From Porticoccus sp963925605 (lineage in GTDB: Bacteria > Pseudomonadota > Gammaproteobacteria > Pseudomonadales > Porticoccaceae), in NCBI GenBank assembly GCA_963925605.1, contig CAWURY010000021.1:1-10271 (forward strand): a DNA stretch of 10,271 bases, read 5' to 3'. The notes beneath the pieces are model-generated. The model was not told where the DNA came from, ran no database searches, and saw nothing but the letters and a program-made list of their open reading frames with translations. The translations under genes and the position numbers were made by a program. Shown here in pieces: positions 1-6,195 of the stretch; the first letter of the stretch is position 1; the number at the start of each line of letters is the position of its first letter.

Positions 1-165
1 GTTAAGCAGCTGTGTTACTTGTTGCCTTAAGTTGCAATCTTGGCATTCAGTGGCATTGCCATGATCATAGCCAAAATGCGCAATACTATGCATTGTGCTT
101 GAATGCACATTAAAAGCAAAGCTGAGGAAGAACGCAGCTAACAGCAAAAAAAATTTATTTTTCAT
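1..165 (-). CDS. Small secreted His/Cys-rich protein, C-terminus outside window
   Basis: I do not recognise a precise family. The 55 visible residues begin with a classic signal peptide: a short basic start (MKNK), a hydrophobic Phe/Leu/Ala stretch to about residue 19, and a likely cleavage near residues 20-23. The exported part has His at about residues 26, 30 and 35, followed by a CxxC pair (Cys41, Cys44). This His-plus-CxxC pattern suggests a small periplasmic metal- or redox-binding protein; that is inference. The gene diverges from the porin operon and shares its regulatory region, which holds Fur-type repeats, so co-control by iron is plausible. No Shine-Dalgarno is seen before the ATG at 165. 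An in-frame TTG at 180 with an AGG upstream is an alternative start, and a TATAAT lies at 170-175 on this strand. The reading frame is open at the window start, so total length is unknown. Confidence 0.6.
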   Translation of the reverse strand, partial: MKNKFFLLLAAFFLSFAFNVHSSTMHSIAHFGYDHGNATECQDCNLRQQVTQLLN

Positions 166-298
166 AACAATTATAAGCAACAGTTATACCTGGCCATGAA
201 AAAAATCAAGCGCCTAAAATAAAGGAGTATTTTCTTTTGTGCAAGGTAAACAGATTTAAATCTAATATTTTTTAATATTTAAAATTCTTCAATCATTG

Positions 299-326
299 TA
301 ATGATAATGATAATGATAATGATAAT
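299..326. repeat. Six-base tandem repeat (GATAAT)n
   Basis: The unit GATAAT occurs four times without interruption, preceded by a partial copy (TAAT at 299-302). It coincides with the predicted Fur operator. As a short tandem repeat it could gain or lose units by replication slippage, changing operator number without touching a coding frame. Confidence 0.85.
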
Positions 327-333
327 TATTCTT
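303..333. promoter_or_regulatory. Predicted multi-site Fur operator
   Basis: Four perfect head-to-tail copies of GATAAT occupy 303-326, followed by a degenerate TATTCTTATT. Fur operators are classically described as three GATAAT-like hexamers. The 19-base windows starting at 303, 309 and 315 each match 16 of 19 positions of the consensus GATAATGATAATCATTATC by hand alignment. Several overlapping sites are therefore present. The array lies between the divergent secreted-protein gene and the porin operon, about 118 bases before the porin start and 138 before the other gene. Each hexamer also matches 5 of 6 bases of a -10 element, so binding would be expected to block RNA polymerase when iron is plentiful. 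The motif is seen directly; Fur binding is inferred. Confidence 0.8.
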
Positions 334-378
334 ATTTGTATTTAGATGGGTTATAGTCGTGTAAATAGCGCTATCCGC

Positions 379-417
379 CAAGCGAGTCTTTCTTGCACCA
401 ACCCCGCTTGTCTCGCT
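379..417 (+). other. Possible structured 5' leader of porin mRNA
   Basis: Two overlapping perfect 6-base inverted repeats share the same 5' arm region. CAAGCG (379-384) can pair with CGCTTG (405-410), and AGCGAG (381-386) can pair with CTCGCT (412-417). The pairings exclude each other, and both lie between the Fur array and the porin ribosome-binding site. There is no U-run after them, so they are not terminators. Loops of 20-25 bases make each structure weak, and chance pairing is possible. Confidence 0.25.
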
Positions 418-451
418 GAATATTAAACATTGATTAGAAAAAGGAAGTTTT

Positions 452-1672
452 ATGTTGCGAAGTGTCCTTGCGGTCGGGCTAGCTTTATTTGTTGTTTTTT
501 CAGTAGAAGCTAATTCAAGACCGAGCTTAGATGAAATGTGGGAGTTAATCCAAAAACAACAAGTAGAAATAGATAGCTTAAAAAAAGGTCTTTCTGAGAA
601 TGATGCCAAAACTGAATTTGCATTTATTGCTGTAGAAGAAGTCACATCAGGTCCAGCGGCAAAATTAGCTGAGTGGGCCAGCAAGACAAGCATAGGGGGT
701 TATGGCGAGCTTCATTACAATAATCACAGCTCTGACAACTCAACAAACTCAAAAAATGAATTTGATCTCCATAGGTTTGTATTATTTGCAGGCCACCAAT
801 ATAACGATAAGTTAAGATTTTTTTCGGAATTTGAGATCGAACACAGTGTTGCTGGTGAAGGAAAGTCTGGTGAGATTGAAATAGAACAGGCTTATGTTGA
901 GTACGATTACACTGATAACCATAGGGCTAAAGCAGGTGTATTCTTAATACCTGTTGGTATACTCAACGAAACACATGAGCCTGAAACTTTCTATGGCGCA
1001 GAGCGAAACCCTGTCGAGCAAAATATTATCCCGTCCACATGGTGGGAAGGTGGTGCAATGTTAAGCGGCGAGATCACTGAAGGTCTTAGCTATGATGCGG
1101 GCGCTCATTCCGGTTTGTATATCAGTCCAAGTGGCGGCAAATATAAAATTCGCGATGGTCGTCAAAAAGTCAGCCAGGCCAAAGGTGACGATCTTGCATA
1201 TACAGCCCGTCTAAAATATACCGGTGTACCGGGTCTTGAGCTAGCAACCACCGTTCAGTATCAAGGGGACATCTGGCAGGGTGAAAAACTGTCTGGAAAA
1301 GAAGGCATTAGCGCTACTTTAGTTGAGGCGCATGCGGCATACAAAAATGGTCCTTTCGGCTTTAGGGCGCTATATGCTCACTGGAATCTCGATAGCGACA
1401 TCGAGGTCATCCAAGCAGGTGCGGACGAACAAGAAGGCTGGTATGCTGAGCCATCTTACCAAATCACTGATAAGCTAGGAATTTTTGCTCGCTTTAATCA
1501 GTATGATAATACTGCTGGCGGCAACCAAAAATCAGAGCGAAATCAAGCTGATCTTGGCTTCAATTACTGGATACATAAACAAGTCGTGCTTAAAGTGGAT
1601 TACTTCGACCAACACAATGACAGCGGAGCAGAGTACAAAGGTTACAACGTTGGCGTGGGCTGGAGTTTCTAA
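452..1672 (+). CDS. Outer-membrane porin (OprO/OprP-like)
   Basis: The predicted 406-residue outer-membrane beta-barrel resembles the phosphate-selective porin O/P group. A signal peptide spans residues 1-20 with likely cleavage after Val-Glu-Ala. Residues about 25-48 form a short, charged, coiled-coil-like segment (DEMWELIQKQQVEIDSLKK), as in many trimeric porins. The barrel follows from about residue 76 with alternating aromatic strands (GGYGELHYNN, FFSEFEIEH, QAYVEYDY). It includes the motif around AGVFLIPVGILNETHEPETF, often seen in this group, and ends in GWSF with the C-terminal Phe recognised by the BAM machinery. A good ribosome-binding site, AAGGAAG, lies at 441-447. It heads an operon with the FMN-binding and PepSY genes behind a Fur-type array, so low-iron induction is likely. 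The substrate cannot be read from sequence; iron chelates or phosphate are both possible. Confidence 0.87.
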   Translation: MLRSVLAVGLALFVVFSVEANSRPSLDEMWELIQKQQVEIDSLKKGLSENDAKTEFAFIAVEEVTSGPAAKLAEWASKTSIGGYGELHYNNHSSDNSTNSKNEFDLHRFVLFAGHQYNDKLRFFSEFEIEHSVAGEGKSGEIEIEQAYVEYDYTDNHRAKAGVFLIPVGILNETHEPETFYGAERNPVEQNIIPSTWWEGGAMLSGEITEGLSYDAGAHSGLYISPSGGKYKIRDGRQKVSQAKGDDLAYTARLKYTGVPGLELATTVQYQGDIWQGEKLSGKEGISATLVEAHAAYKNGPFGFRALYAHWNLDSDIEVIQAGADEQEGWYAEPSYQITDKLGIFARFNQYDNTAGGNQKSERNQADLGFNYWIHKQVVLKVDYFDQHNDSGAEYKGYNVGVGWSF

Positions 1673-2276
1673 AATTATTATTATTCTTAAAGCTATAGGC
1701 CTGTTTCCCTTCAAAAAAAAGAATACTCAAAAGAGAGCTGCACATGTGGTTTTCTTTTTTCTATGCATAGTCTTCTCTGCTTTAATCTCAAATAATGTAT
1801 ACAGTAAAACCTATCAAACAACCCCTGAGTTTTTATCTGAAAATTTTAATTCACCAACAATTAAAGCTCAATCACTTTGGCTGACCCCGGAATTAAAAAA
1901 ACAATCAAGTGAAATTCTTGGTCGCAATATCAGAGGGATGCGTGTTAGGTACTATCAAGAAGATGAAAAAACTGCTTGGGTATTAGAAGAAATTGGAAAG
2001 GAAAAACCCATTACTGTTGGTATCTTGGTAAGCGGCAATCTGGAAAATTTTCATATACAGCATGTGAAAGTTTTAGCTTTTAGAGAAACACGCGGATGGG
2101 AAGTCCGCTATCCATCATTTACGAATCAGTATAAGAATGTAAAAATAACGCCTGACTATAAGTTAGACCAGTATATTGATGGTATTACCGGGGCAACATT
2201 GTCTGTTAGAGCTTTAAACAAAATAGCCAGGCTCGCTCTCTTCTACCACCAACAAGTATTGATCCTAAACAAATAA
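1650..2276 (+). CDS. Extracytoplasmic FMN-binding-domain protein
   Basis: This exported protein carries a C-terminal FMN-binding domain that would hold covalent flavin for periplasmic electron transfer. From the start used here it has 208 residues. A basic stretch (KKKNTQKR, about 22-29) precedes a hydrophobic segment (33-47), acting as signal peptide or anchor. The FMN_bind domain spans about 105-200, with an EEIGKEKPITVG strand, the RETRGWEV element and the flavinylation motif DGITGAT (177-183). Thr183 (codon 2196-2198) is the predicted site where ApbE attaches FMN; no apbE lies in the window. The start is uncertain. TTG 1650 has AAAGG eight bases upstream and overlaps the porin by 23 bases, suggesting translational coupling. 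Alternatives are ATG 1617 without a Shine-Dalgarno, GTG 1746, which would remove the basic region, or a rare ATT at 1674 behind GGAG. Confidence 0.83.
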   Translation: MAWAGVSKIIIILKAIGLFPFKKKNTQKRAAHVVFFFLCIVFSALISNNVYSKTYQTTPEFLSENFNSPTIKAQSLWLTPELKKQSSEILGRNIRGMRVRYYQEDEKTAWVLEEIGKEKPITVGILVSGNLENFHIQHVKVLAFRETRGWEVRYPSFTNQYKNVKITPDYKLDQYIDGITGATLSVRALNKIARLALFYHQQVLILNK

Positions 2277-2327
2277 CGATAAAAAACATACTCACACCCA
2301 TACTCCACCATAGGAAACCTCTGCTTG

Positions 2328-3074
2328 ATGCAAAATAAACCAAAAAATATCTCTTTTAACCTACGGTGGCATCGACGAGTTGGCTTATCGGTAATGTTAA
2401 TTCTAATTTTTCTCGCCATCACAGGAGTGCTCTTAAATCATTCACCAGCTGCAGGATTAAACAAAAGGATCCTAAGTTCAGCATGGCTCCTTGATTGGTA
2501 TGGATTCGAAACATCTTCATTGTCAGGTTTTTTGGTTGACAAAAAATGGTTAAGCCATCCCGGGGGGAGAAAATTATTTCTGGACACTAAGCCTGTTGCT
2601 AACTGCAACCCCCCTCTACTGGGCGGCGTGATAACACCTGAATTTTTGTTAGCGTTATGTACTGATGAGTTGGTTGCCCTTACCCCCAGTGGAGAGCTTG
2701 TAGAAAAAATAAACCTGTCAAACGGCTTACCCAAAGACACAACTAATCTGGGATACCTTCATAACCAAATATTCATCAAATCTAATTCACGCATATTATC
2801 GTTAGATCTTGAGACGCTTGAGGTTCTTCCCAGCAAGACCGAAATTAAACAGTGGCAAACATCAAGACCTCTTCCGCCAGAAATTATAGGGGAGCTCAAC
2901 CAGGCCTCGCAGTTGCCTGGTATTTCTTTAGAGACGCTCATTTTAGATTTACATAGTGGCCGTTTTTTTGGCAACATAGGTGTTCTATTTTTCGACTTTA
3001 TTGGCTTGCTTACCTGCTTGTTAGCTATAACGGGACTGTGGTCTTGGCTTGGGCGCCGCAAGATGAAAAATTAA
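2328..3074 (+). CDS. PepSY-associated transmembrane protein
   Basis: The 248-residue inner-membrane protein has the PepSY-TM layout: one N-terminal helix (about 18-37), a periplasmic domain of roughly 175 residues and a C-terminal helix (about 216-240) followed by basic residues (GRRKMKN). Histidines sit at both membrane faces: His15 in RWHRRVG, His38 in LLNHSP and His209 in LDLHSG just before the last helix. Conserved His in this family are thought to bind haem or otherwise support transmembrane electron transfer. Next to the FMN-binding protein, it probably passes electrons between the inner membrane and the periplasmic flavin. ATG 2328 is used, with AGGAAA at 2312-2317; TTG 2325 would add one residue. 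The gap to the FMN gene is 51 bases and a terminator follows the stop. Whether the final acceptor is ferric iron is inference from the Fur-type operator. Confidence 0.82.
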   Translation: MQNKPKNISFNLRWHRRVGLSVMLILIFLAITGVLLNHSPAAGLNKRILSSAWLLDWYGFETSSLSGFLVDKKWLSHPGGRKLFLDTKPVANCNPPLLGGVITPEFLLALCTDELVALTPSGELVEKINLSNGLPKDTTNLGYLHNQIFIKSNSRILSLDLETLEVLPSKTEIKQWQTSRPLPPEIIGELNQASQLPGISLETLILDLHSGRFFGNIGVLFFDFIGLLTCLLAITGLWSWLGRRKMKN

Positions 3075-3111
3075 GCCCTCAAAAAGAGCTACTGGACAAT
3101 CCTTCTAGCCA

Positions 3112-3138
3112 TTGCCAATTTAGGAAAATCCTTATAAT
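3112..3138 (+). promoter_or_regulatory. Candidate sigma-70 promoter before argD
   Basis: A perfect -10 TATAAT (3133-3138) follows TTGCCA (3112-3117, five of six matches to TTGACA) with a short 15-base spacer. Predicted transcription start is about 3145, immediately before the hairpin at 3150. If used, it would drive argD-argF only by reading through that hairpin. No ARG box (ArgR site) was found nearby. Confidence 0.45.
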
Positions 3139-3149
3139 ATCTTGATTGT

Positions 3150-3172
3150 AGGCAGCAGTAGCTGCCTTTTTT
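3150..3172 (+). terminator. Rho-independent terminator
   Basis: Stem AGGCAGC (3150-3156) pairs perfectly with GCTGCCT (3161-3167) around an AGTA loop, followed by a run of six T (3167-3172). It lies 75 bases after the PepSY stop and is the natural end of the porin operon. It also sits between a TATAAT and argD, so it could limit argD transcription. Confidence 0.85.
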
Positions 3173-3196
3173 CGTTCTTAAGTTAACGAAGCAGCT
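3160..3196 (+). promoter_or_regulatory. Possible alternative hairpin overlapping the terminator
   Basis: AGCTGC (3160-3165) can pair with GCAGCT (3191-3196) and TTCGTT (3171-3176) with AACGAA (3185-3190). Together these give a 12-pair stem with a five-base bulge (CTTTT) on the left arm and an eight-base loop. It uses the 3' arm of the terminator at 3150-3172, so the two structures exclude each other. It is followed by a T-rich stretch (TTATTTTTAATTTT) and could itself be an anti-terminator or a second, weaker terminator. Function is inferred from base pairing only. Confidence 0.35.
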
Positions 3197-3225
3197 TTAT
3201 TTTTAATTTTAGCAGAGTAGCAAAC

Positions 3226-4395
3226 ATGTCCAGCAATGCACTAATGAATAATTATGGTACAAGGAAAATCACCCTATGCAAAGGGGAGGGCTCATGGGTA
3301 TGGGATGATCATGGCAAACGGTACCTAGATGCGCTATCAGGGATTGCTGTTTGCGGTCTAGGGCATGCCCACCCTATGGTGACAAAAGCTATATCGACTC
3401 AGGCTGCATCTATTATTCACTGCTCTAATCTTTACAACATTCAGACACAAGAGCAGTTAGCAGAAAAACTAAAAGCCATCTCTGGCATGGAGAAGTTGTT
3501 TTTTAGCAACTCTGGGGCTGAAGCCAATGAAGCTGCGATCAAACTATCAAGATTATTTGGAAGCAACAAAAATATTTCCGAACCCACTATCATCGTGATG
3601 GAAAATTCCTTTCATGGTAGGACATTAGCGACATTGTCAGCTACGGGAAGTAAGAGCTACCAAGCTGGGTTTGGGCCACTGTTAGAAGGGTTTGTTCGAG
3701 TTCCCTACAATGATATCAATGCAATTAATGTAATTGCTAAAAATAACGATAATATAGTCGCGATTCTAGTTGAGCCGATACAAGGCGAAGGGGGCATCAT
3801 AGTTCCTGATGCAGGTTATTTGCCACAAATACGTCAAATTTGCGATAAGCATGACTGGTTGATGATAGTGGATGAAATTCAGACAGGCAATGGCCGCACC
3901 GGATCTTATTTTAACTACCAACAATATGATCTTCTTCCTGATATTGTAACTACAGCCAAAGGCTTGGCCAATGGTGTCCCTATTGGCGCCTGCCTTGCCG
4001 GTAAAAAAGCGGCTGATTTGATGAATCCTGGTAGCCATGGGTCCACCTTTGGCGGAAATCCATTAGCATGTGCTGCAGCTCTTGCTACTGTAGAAACCAT
4101 CATCAACGAAGAACTTTGCGTAAGAGCCAAAAAACAAGGAAACTACATCAAGGAGCAACTTCAGCGCAAGCTCTTAAATTGCTCAAAATTGATCGACATA
4201 AGAGGCCATGGCCTCATGATTGGGATTCAACTAAACTTTCTTTGTAAAAGTTTAGTTGACAGTGCGGCCGAACAGGGGCTGCTGATTAATGTTACCGCCG
4301 GATCAGTCATCCGATTACTCCCGCCTCTTAATATTACAAGTGAGCAAACTGAGCTTTTAGTCAGTATTCTCGTTGATGTGATCGAACAAGGATAA
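3226..4395 (+). CDS. argD: Acetylornithine aminotransferase
   Basis: This PLP-dependent class III aminotransferase converts N-acetylglutamate semialdehyde to N2-acetylornithine in cytoplasmic arginine synthesis; many homologues also accept succinyldiaminopimelate in lysine synthesis. The 389 residues match the family length. Visible signatures are the N-terminal GEGSWVWDDHGKRYLDALSG, the phosphate-binding SNSGAEAN (94-101), FHGRT (129-133), EPIQGEGG (183-190), the cofactor-pyridine Asp216 in VDEIQTGNGRTG, the Schiff-base Lys245 in TTAKGLANG, and HGSTFGGNPL (271-280). ATG 3226 is used and its Shine-Dalgarno is weak; ATG 3244 is an alternative. It is followed after seven bases by argF, so the two are co-transcribed. 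No ARG box was recognised upstream. Confidence in the family is very high; separating argD from the catabolic paralogue astC rests on the argF neighbour. Confidence 0.96.
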   Translation: MSSNALMNNYGTRKITLCKGEGSWVWDDHGKRYLDALSGIAVCGLGHAHPMVTKAISTQAASIIHCSNLYNIQTQEQLAEKLKAISGMEKLFFSNSGAEANEAAIKLSRLFGSNKNISEPTIIVMENSFHGRTLATLSATGSKSYQAGFGPLLEGFVRVPYNDINAINVIAKNNDNIVAILVEPIQGEGGIIVPDAGYLPQIRQICDKHDWLMIVDEIQTGNGRTGSYFNYQQYDLLPDIVTTAKGLANGVPIGACLAGKKAADLMNPGSHGSTFGGNPLACAAALATVETIINEELCVRAKKQGNYIKEQLQRKLLNCSKLIDIRGHGLMIGIQLNFLCKSLVDSAAEQGLLINVTAGSVIRLLPPLNITSEQTELLVSILVDVIEQG

Positions 4396-4402
4396 TAGAA
4401 AA

Positions 4403-5308
4403 ATGACACCTAGGCATTTTCTAACACTAAAAGATTTATCAAAAAAAGAACTTAAAAAACTTTTAGAGAGAGCTGCTGAACTCAAAAAAATACAACACAA
4501 AGGGGTTGTCTATCAGCCTTTCATAGGTAAAGTCATGGCGATGATCTTTGAGAAATCTTCGACACGAACCAGAGTATCTTTCGAAACAGGTATGGCTCAA
4601 CTAGGTGGTAATGCACTTTTTCTCTCTCCTAATGATACACAACTTGGCCGCGGCGAACCTATAGAAGATTCGGCAAGAGTCATATCAAGCATGGTGGACC
4701 TCGTCACGATGAGGACATTCAGCCAACAATCAATTGAGAATTTTGCAGCGCACTCCTCAGTCCCTGTAATTAATGCTTTAACCGATGACCACCACCCATG
4801 TCAGCTGCTTGCAGATATGCAAACATATATTGAGCACAGGGGCAGCATTCAAGGAAAACGAGTCGTTTGGGTGGGGGATGGTAACAATATGTGTCAATCC
4901 TATATGCATGCAGCAGAAATGCTTGACTTTGAGCTCCTGATTGCCTGCCCAAAAGGATTCGAGCCTTGCTCTACCCTGCTTCATCAGCTAAGTGATCATG
5001 TCACATTAGTGCGTGATCCGGCTGTAGCAATCTCCGGGGCAAACTTAGTGGCCACTGATGCTTGGGCTTCTATGGGGCAAGAATCAGAAAGTGAGCTACG
5101 AAAAAAAGCGTTTTCTGGGTTTCAAGTAAACGAAGAGATAATGGGTTTAGCTGCTGCTAACGCTTTGTTTATGCACTGTCTTCCTGCATATCGCGGGCTA
5201 GAGATAAGCGAGACCATCATGGAATCTCAGTGGTCTGTAGTATGGAGTGAAGCTGAAAACAGACTTCATTCACAAAAAGCCCTGATAGAACTGCTTCTTA
5301 ATAAGTAA
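4403..5308 (+). CDS. argF: Ornithine carbamoyltransferase, anabolic
   Basis: The enzyme condenses carbamoyl phosphate with ornithine to give citrulline, in the cytoplasm as a trimer. The 301 residues fit the usual length. The carbamoyl-phosphate loop STRTR is at 53-57, preceded by EKS; MRT (103-105) and HPCQ (131-134) complete that site. Ornithine-binding TDAWASMGQE (218-227) and the HCLPA loop (258-262), with the catalytic Cys259, are intact. All expected active-site elements are present, so a working enzyme is likely. The ribosome-binding AAGGA at 4388-4392 lies within the end of argD, and the genes are seven bases apart. Pairing with argD supports a biosynthetic rather than a catabolic role. 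The gene converges on hisA with only 32 bases between the stops, and no clear terminator is visible there. Confidence 0.97.
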   Translation: MTPRHFLTLKDLSKKELKKLLERAAELKKIQHKGVVYQPFIGKVMAMIFEKSSTRTRVSFETGMAQLGGNALFLSPNDTQLGRGEPIEDSARVISSMVDLVTMRTFSQQSIENFAAHSSVPVINALTDDHHPCQLLADMQTYIEHRGSIQGKRVVWVGDGNNMCQSYMHAAEMLDFELLIACPKGFEPCSTLLHQLSDHVTLVRDPAVAISGANLVATDAWASMGQESESELRKKAFSGFQVNEEIMGLAAANALFMHCLPAYRGLEISETIMESQWSVVWSEAENRLHSQKALIELLLNK

Positions 5309-5340
5309 AAATCTGTCCGCTAAGTGTATTATATTCTTGC

Positions 5341-6081
5341 TTACTTGATTGATTGCTGATCACATAAATTTTGGGCGACAGTAACATCTAAAGCTCCCTC
5401 ATAGATCGCCCTTCCGGTAATAGCACCGTAAATACCAGGTTTAGCCACACTATTGAGCGCCACAATATCTTCCATGTTGGTGATACCCCCTGAGGCAATC
5501 ACGGGAATAGAAGAAGCCTTTGCCATCAATACGGTAGCTTCGACATTAACGCCCTGCATCATTCCATCGCGATCAATATCGGTATAAACAATGGCGCTAA
5601 CGCCATCATATTCAAATCTTTTAGCCAAGTCTGTAGCTTTAACTTCTGTCACTTCAGCCCAGCCATCAGTTGCTACAAGGCCTTTTTTTGCGTCAATGCC
5701 AACAATAATATGACCAGGAAATTGTTTGCACATATCTGTCACGAAACTCGGATCTTTTACAGCTTTGGTTCCTATAATTACGTACGTCACGCCTGCGGCA
5801 AGATAGGTCTCGATAATATCGCCGCTACGGACACCGCCGCCAATCTGAATAGGTAGCTCAGGATATGCTTTAGAGATGGCAGCAACTACGTCACTATTTA
5901 CCGGCTTACCAGCAAAAGCACCATTTAGATCAACCAAGTGCAATCGGCGAGCTCCAGCATCAACCCAGCGCCCGGCTATATCTACAGGATTTCCATCAAA
6001 CACTGTAGAGTCCTCCATGCGACCTTGCCTTAAGCGCACGCACTGTCCGTCTTTTAAATCAATAGCCGGTATAATTAGCAA
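5341..6081 (-). CDS. hisA: Phosphoribosylformimino-AICAR phosphate (ProFAR) isomerase
   Basis: HisA performs the Amadori rearrangement of ProFAR to PRFAR, the step just before the HisH-HisF synthase in histidine synthesis. The 246-residue TIM barrel has the expected length. The N-terminal IPAIDLKDGQCVRL contains the catalytic Asp8, and VGIDAKKG contains the second catalytic residue, Asp130. The phosphate-binding loops are GGGVRSGD (81-88) and IASGGI (195-200), and the YTDIDRDGMMQG segment (166-177) is typical of HisA rather than HisF. Translation starts at an unusual TTG (6079-6081), supported by AGGA at 6090-6093 eight bases away and by alignment with the family N-terminus. It lies 114 bases after hisH with a possible promoter between them. 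No hisF follows; the next gene is argF on the other strand. Confidence 0.97.
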   Translation of the reverse strand: MLIIPAIDLKDGQCVRLRQGRMEDSTVFDGNPVDIAGRWVDAGARRLHLVDLNGAFAGKPVNSDVVAAISKAYPELPIQIGGGVRSGDIIETYLAAGVTYVIIGTKAVKDPSFVTDMCKQFPGHIIVGIDAKKGLVATDGWAEVTEVKATDLAKRFEYDGVSAIVYTDIDRDGMMQGVNVEATVLMAKASSIPVIASGGITNMEDIVALNSVAKPGIYGAITGRAIYEGALDVTVAQNLCDQQSIK

Positions 6082-6163
6082 AAATTTATTCCTATCGGTT
6101 AACTACATATCACAAAAAATACACGTATACCTTGATGCGAGCACGCTCAGTAAAATCTTCTGG

Positions 6164-6191
6164 TTTATATAAAAGACAAGTGCCCTTTAAA
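6164..6191 (-). promoter_or_regulatory. Weak candidate promoter for hisA
   Basis: On the minus strand TTTAAA (6186-6191) and TATAAA (6164-6169) are spaced by 16 bases, matching the sigma-70 boxes at about four and five of six positions. It overlaps the region just after the hisH stop. The 114-base gap between hisH and hisA is longer than normal within a his operon, which makes a separate promoter reasonable, but the boxes are AT-rich and could be chance. Confidence 0.25.
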
Positions 6192-6195
6192 GCCC

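Noticed and set aside
195..221. Eight-codon plus-strand frame (MKKIKRLK) in the divergent intergenic region
   Set aside because: It has no ribosome-binding site and no evidence beyond an ATG and a stop.
299..326. Tandem repeats considered as a CRISPR-like array
   Set aside because: Units are six bases with no spacers; they match the Fur hexamer.
289..693. Minus-strand frame of 134 codons ending in alternating His-Tyr residues
   Set aside because: The His-Tyr stretch is the translation of the GATAAT repeats, and the rest lies opposite the porin gene. It has no family resemblance and would destroy the intergenic regulatory reading.
1485..1616. N-terminal extension of the FMN-binding protein inside the porin gene
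   Set aside because: It would overlap the porin by 188 bases, has no ribosome-binding site, and adds no recognised domain before the signal-like segment.
3075..3225. ArgR operator (ARG box) upstream of argD
   Set aside because: No sequence resembling TGAATnnnnATTCA was found; the inverted repeat TTCGTT/AACGAA does not fit the consensus.
5309..5340. Bidirectional terminator between convergent argF and hisA, or an antisense promoter from TATAAT at 5328-5333 (minus strand)
   Set aside because: No stem with a T-run is visible in the short gap, and the -10-like match lacks a -35 partner.
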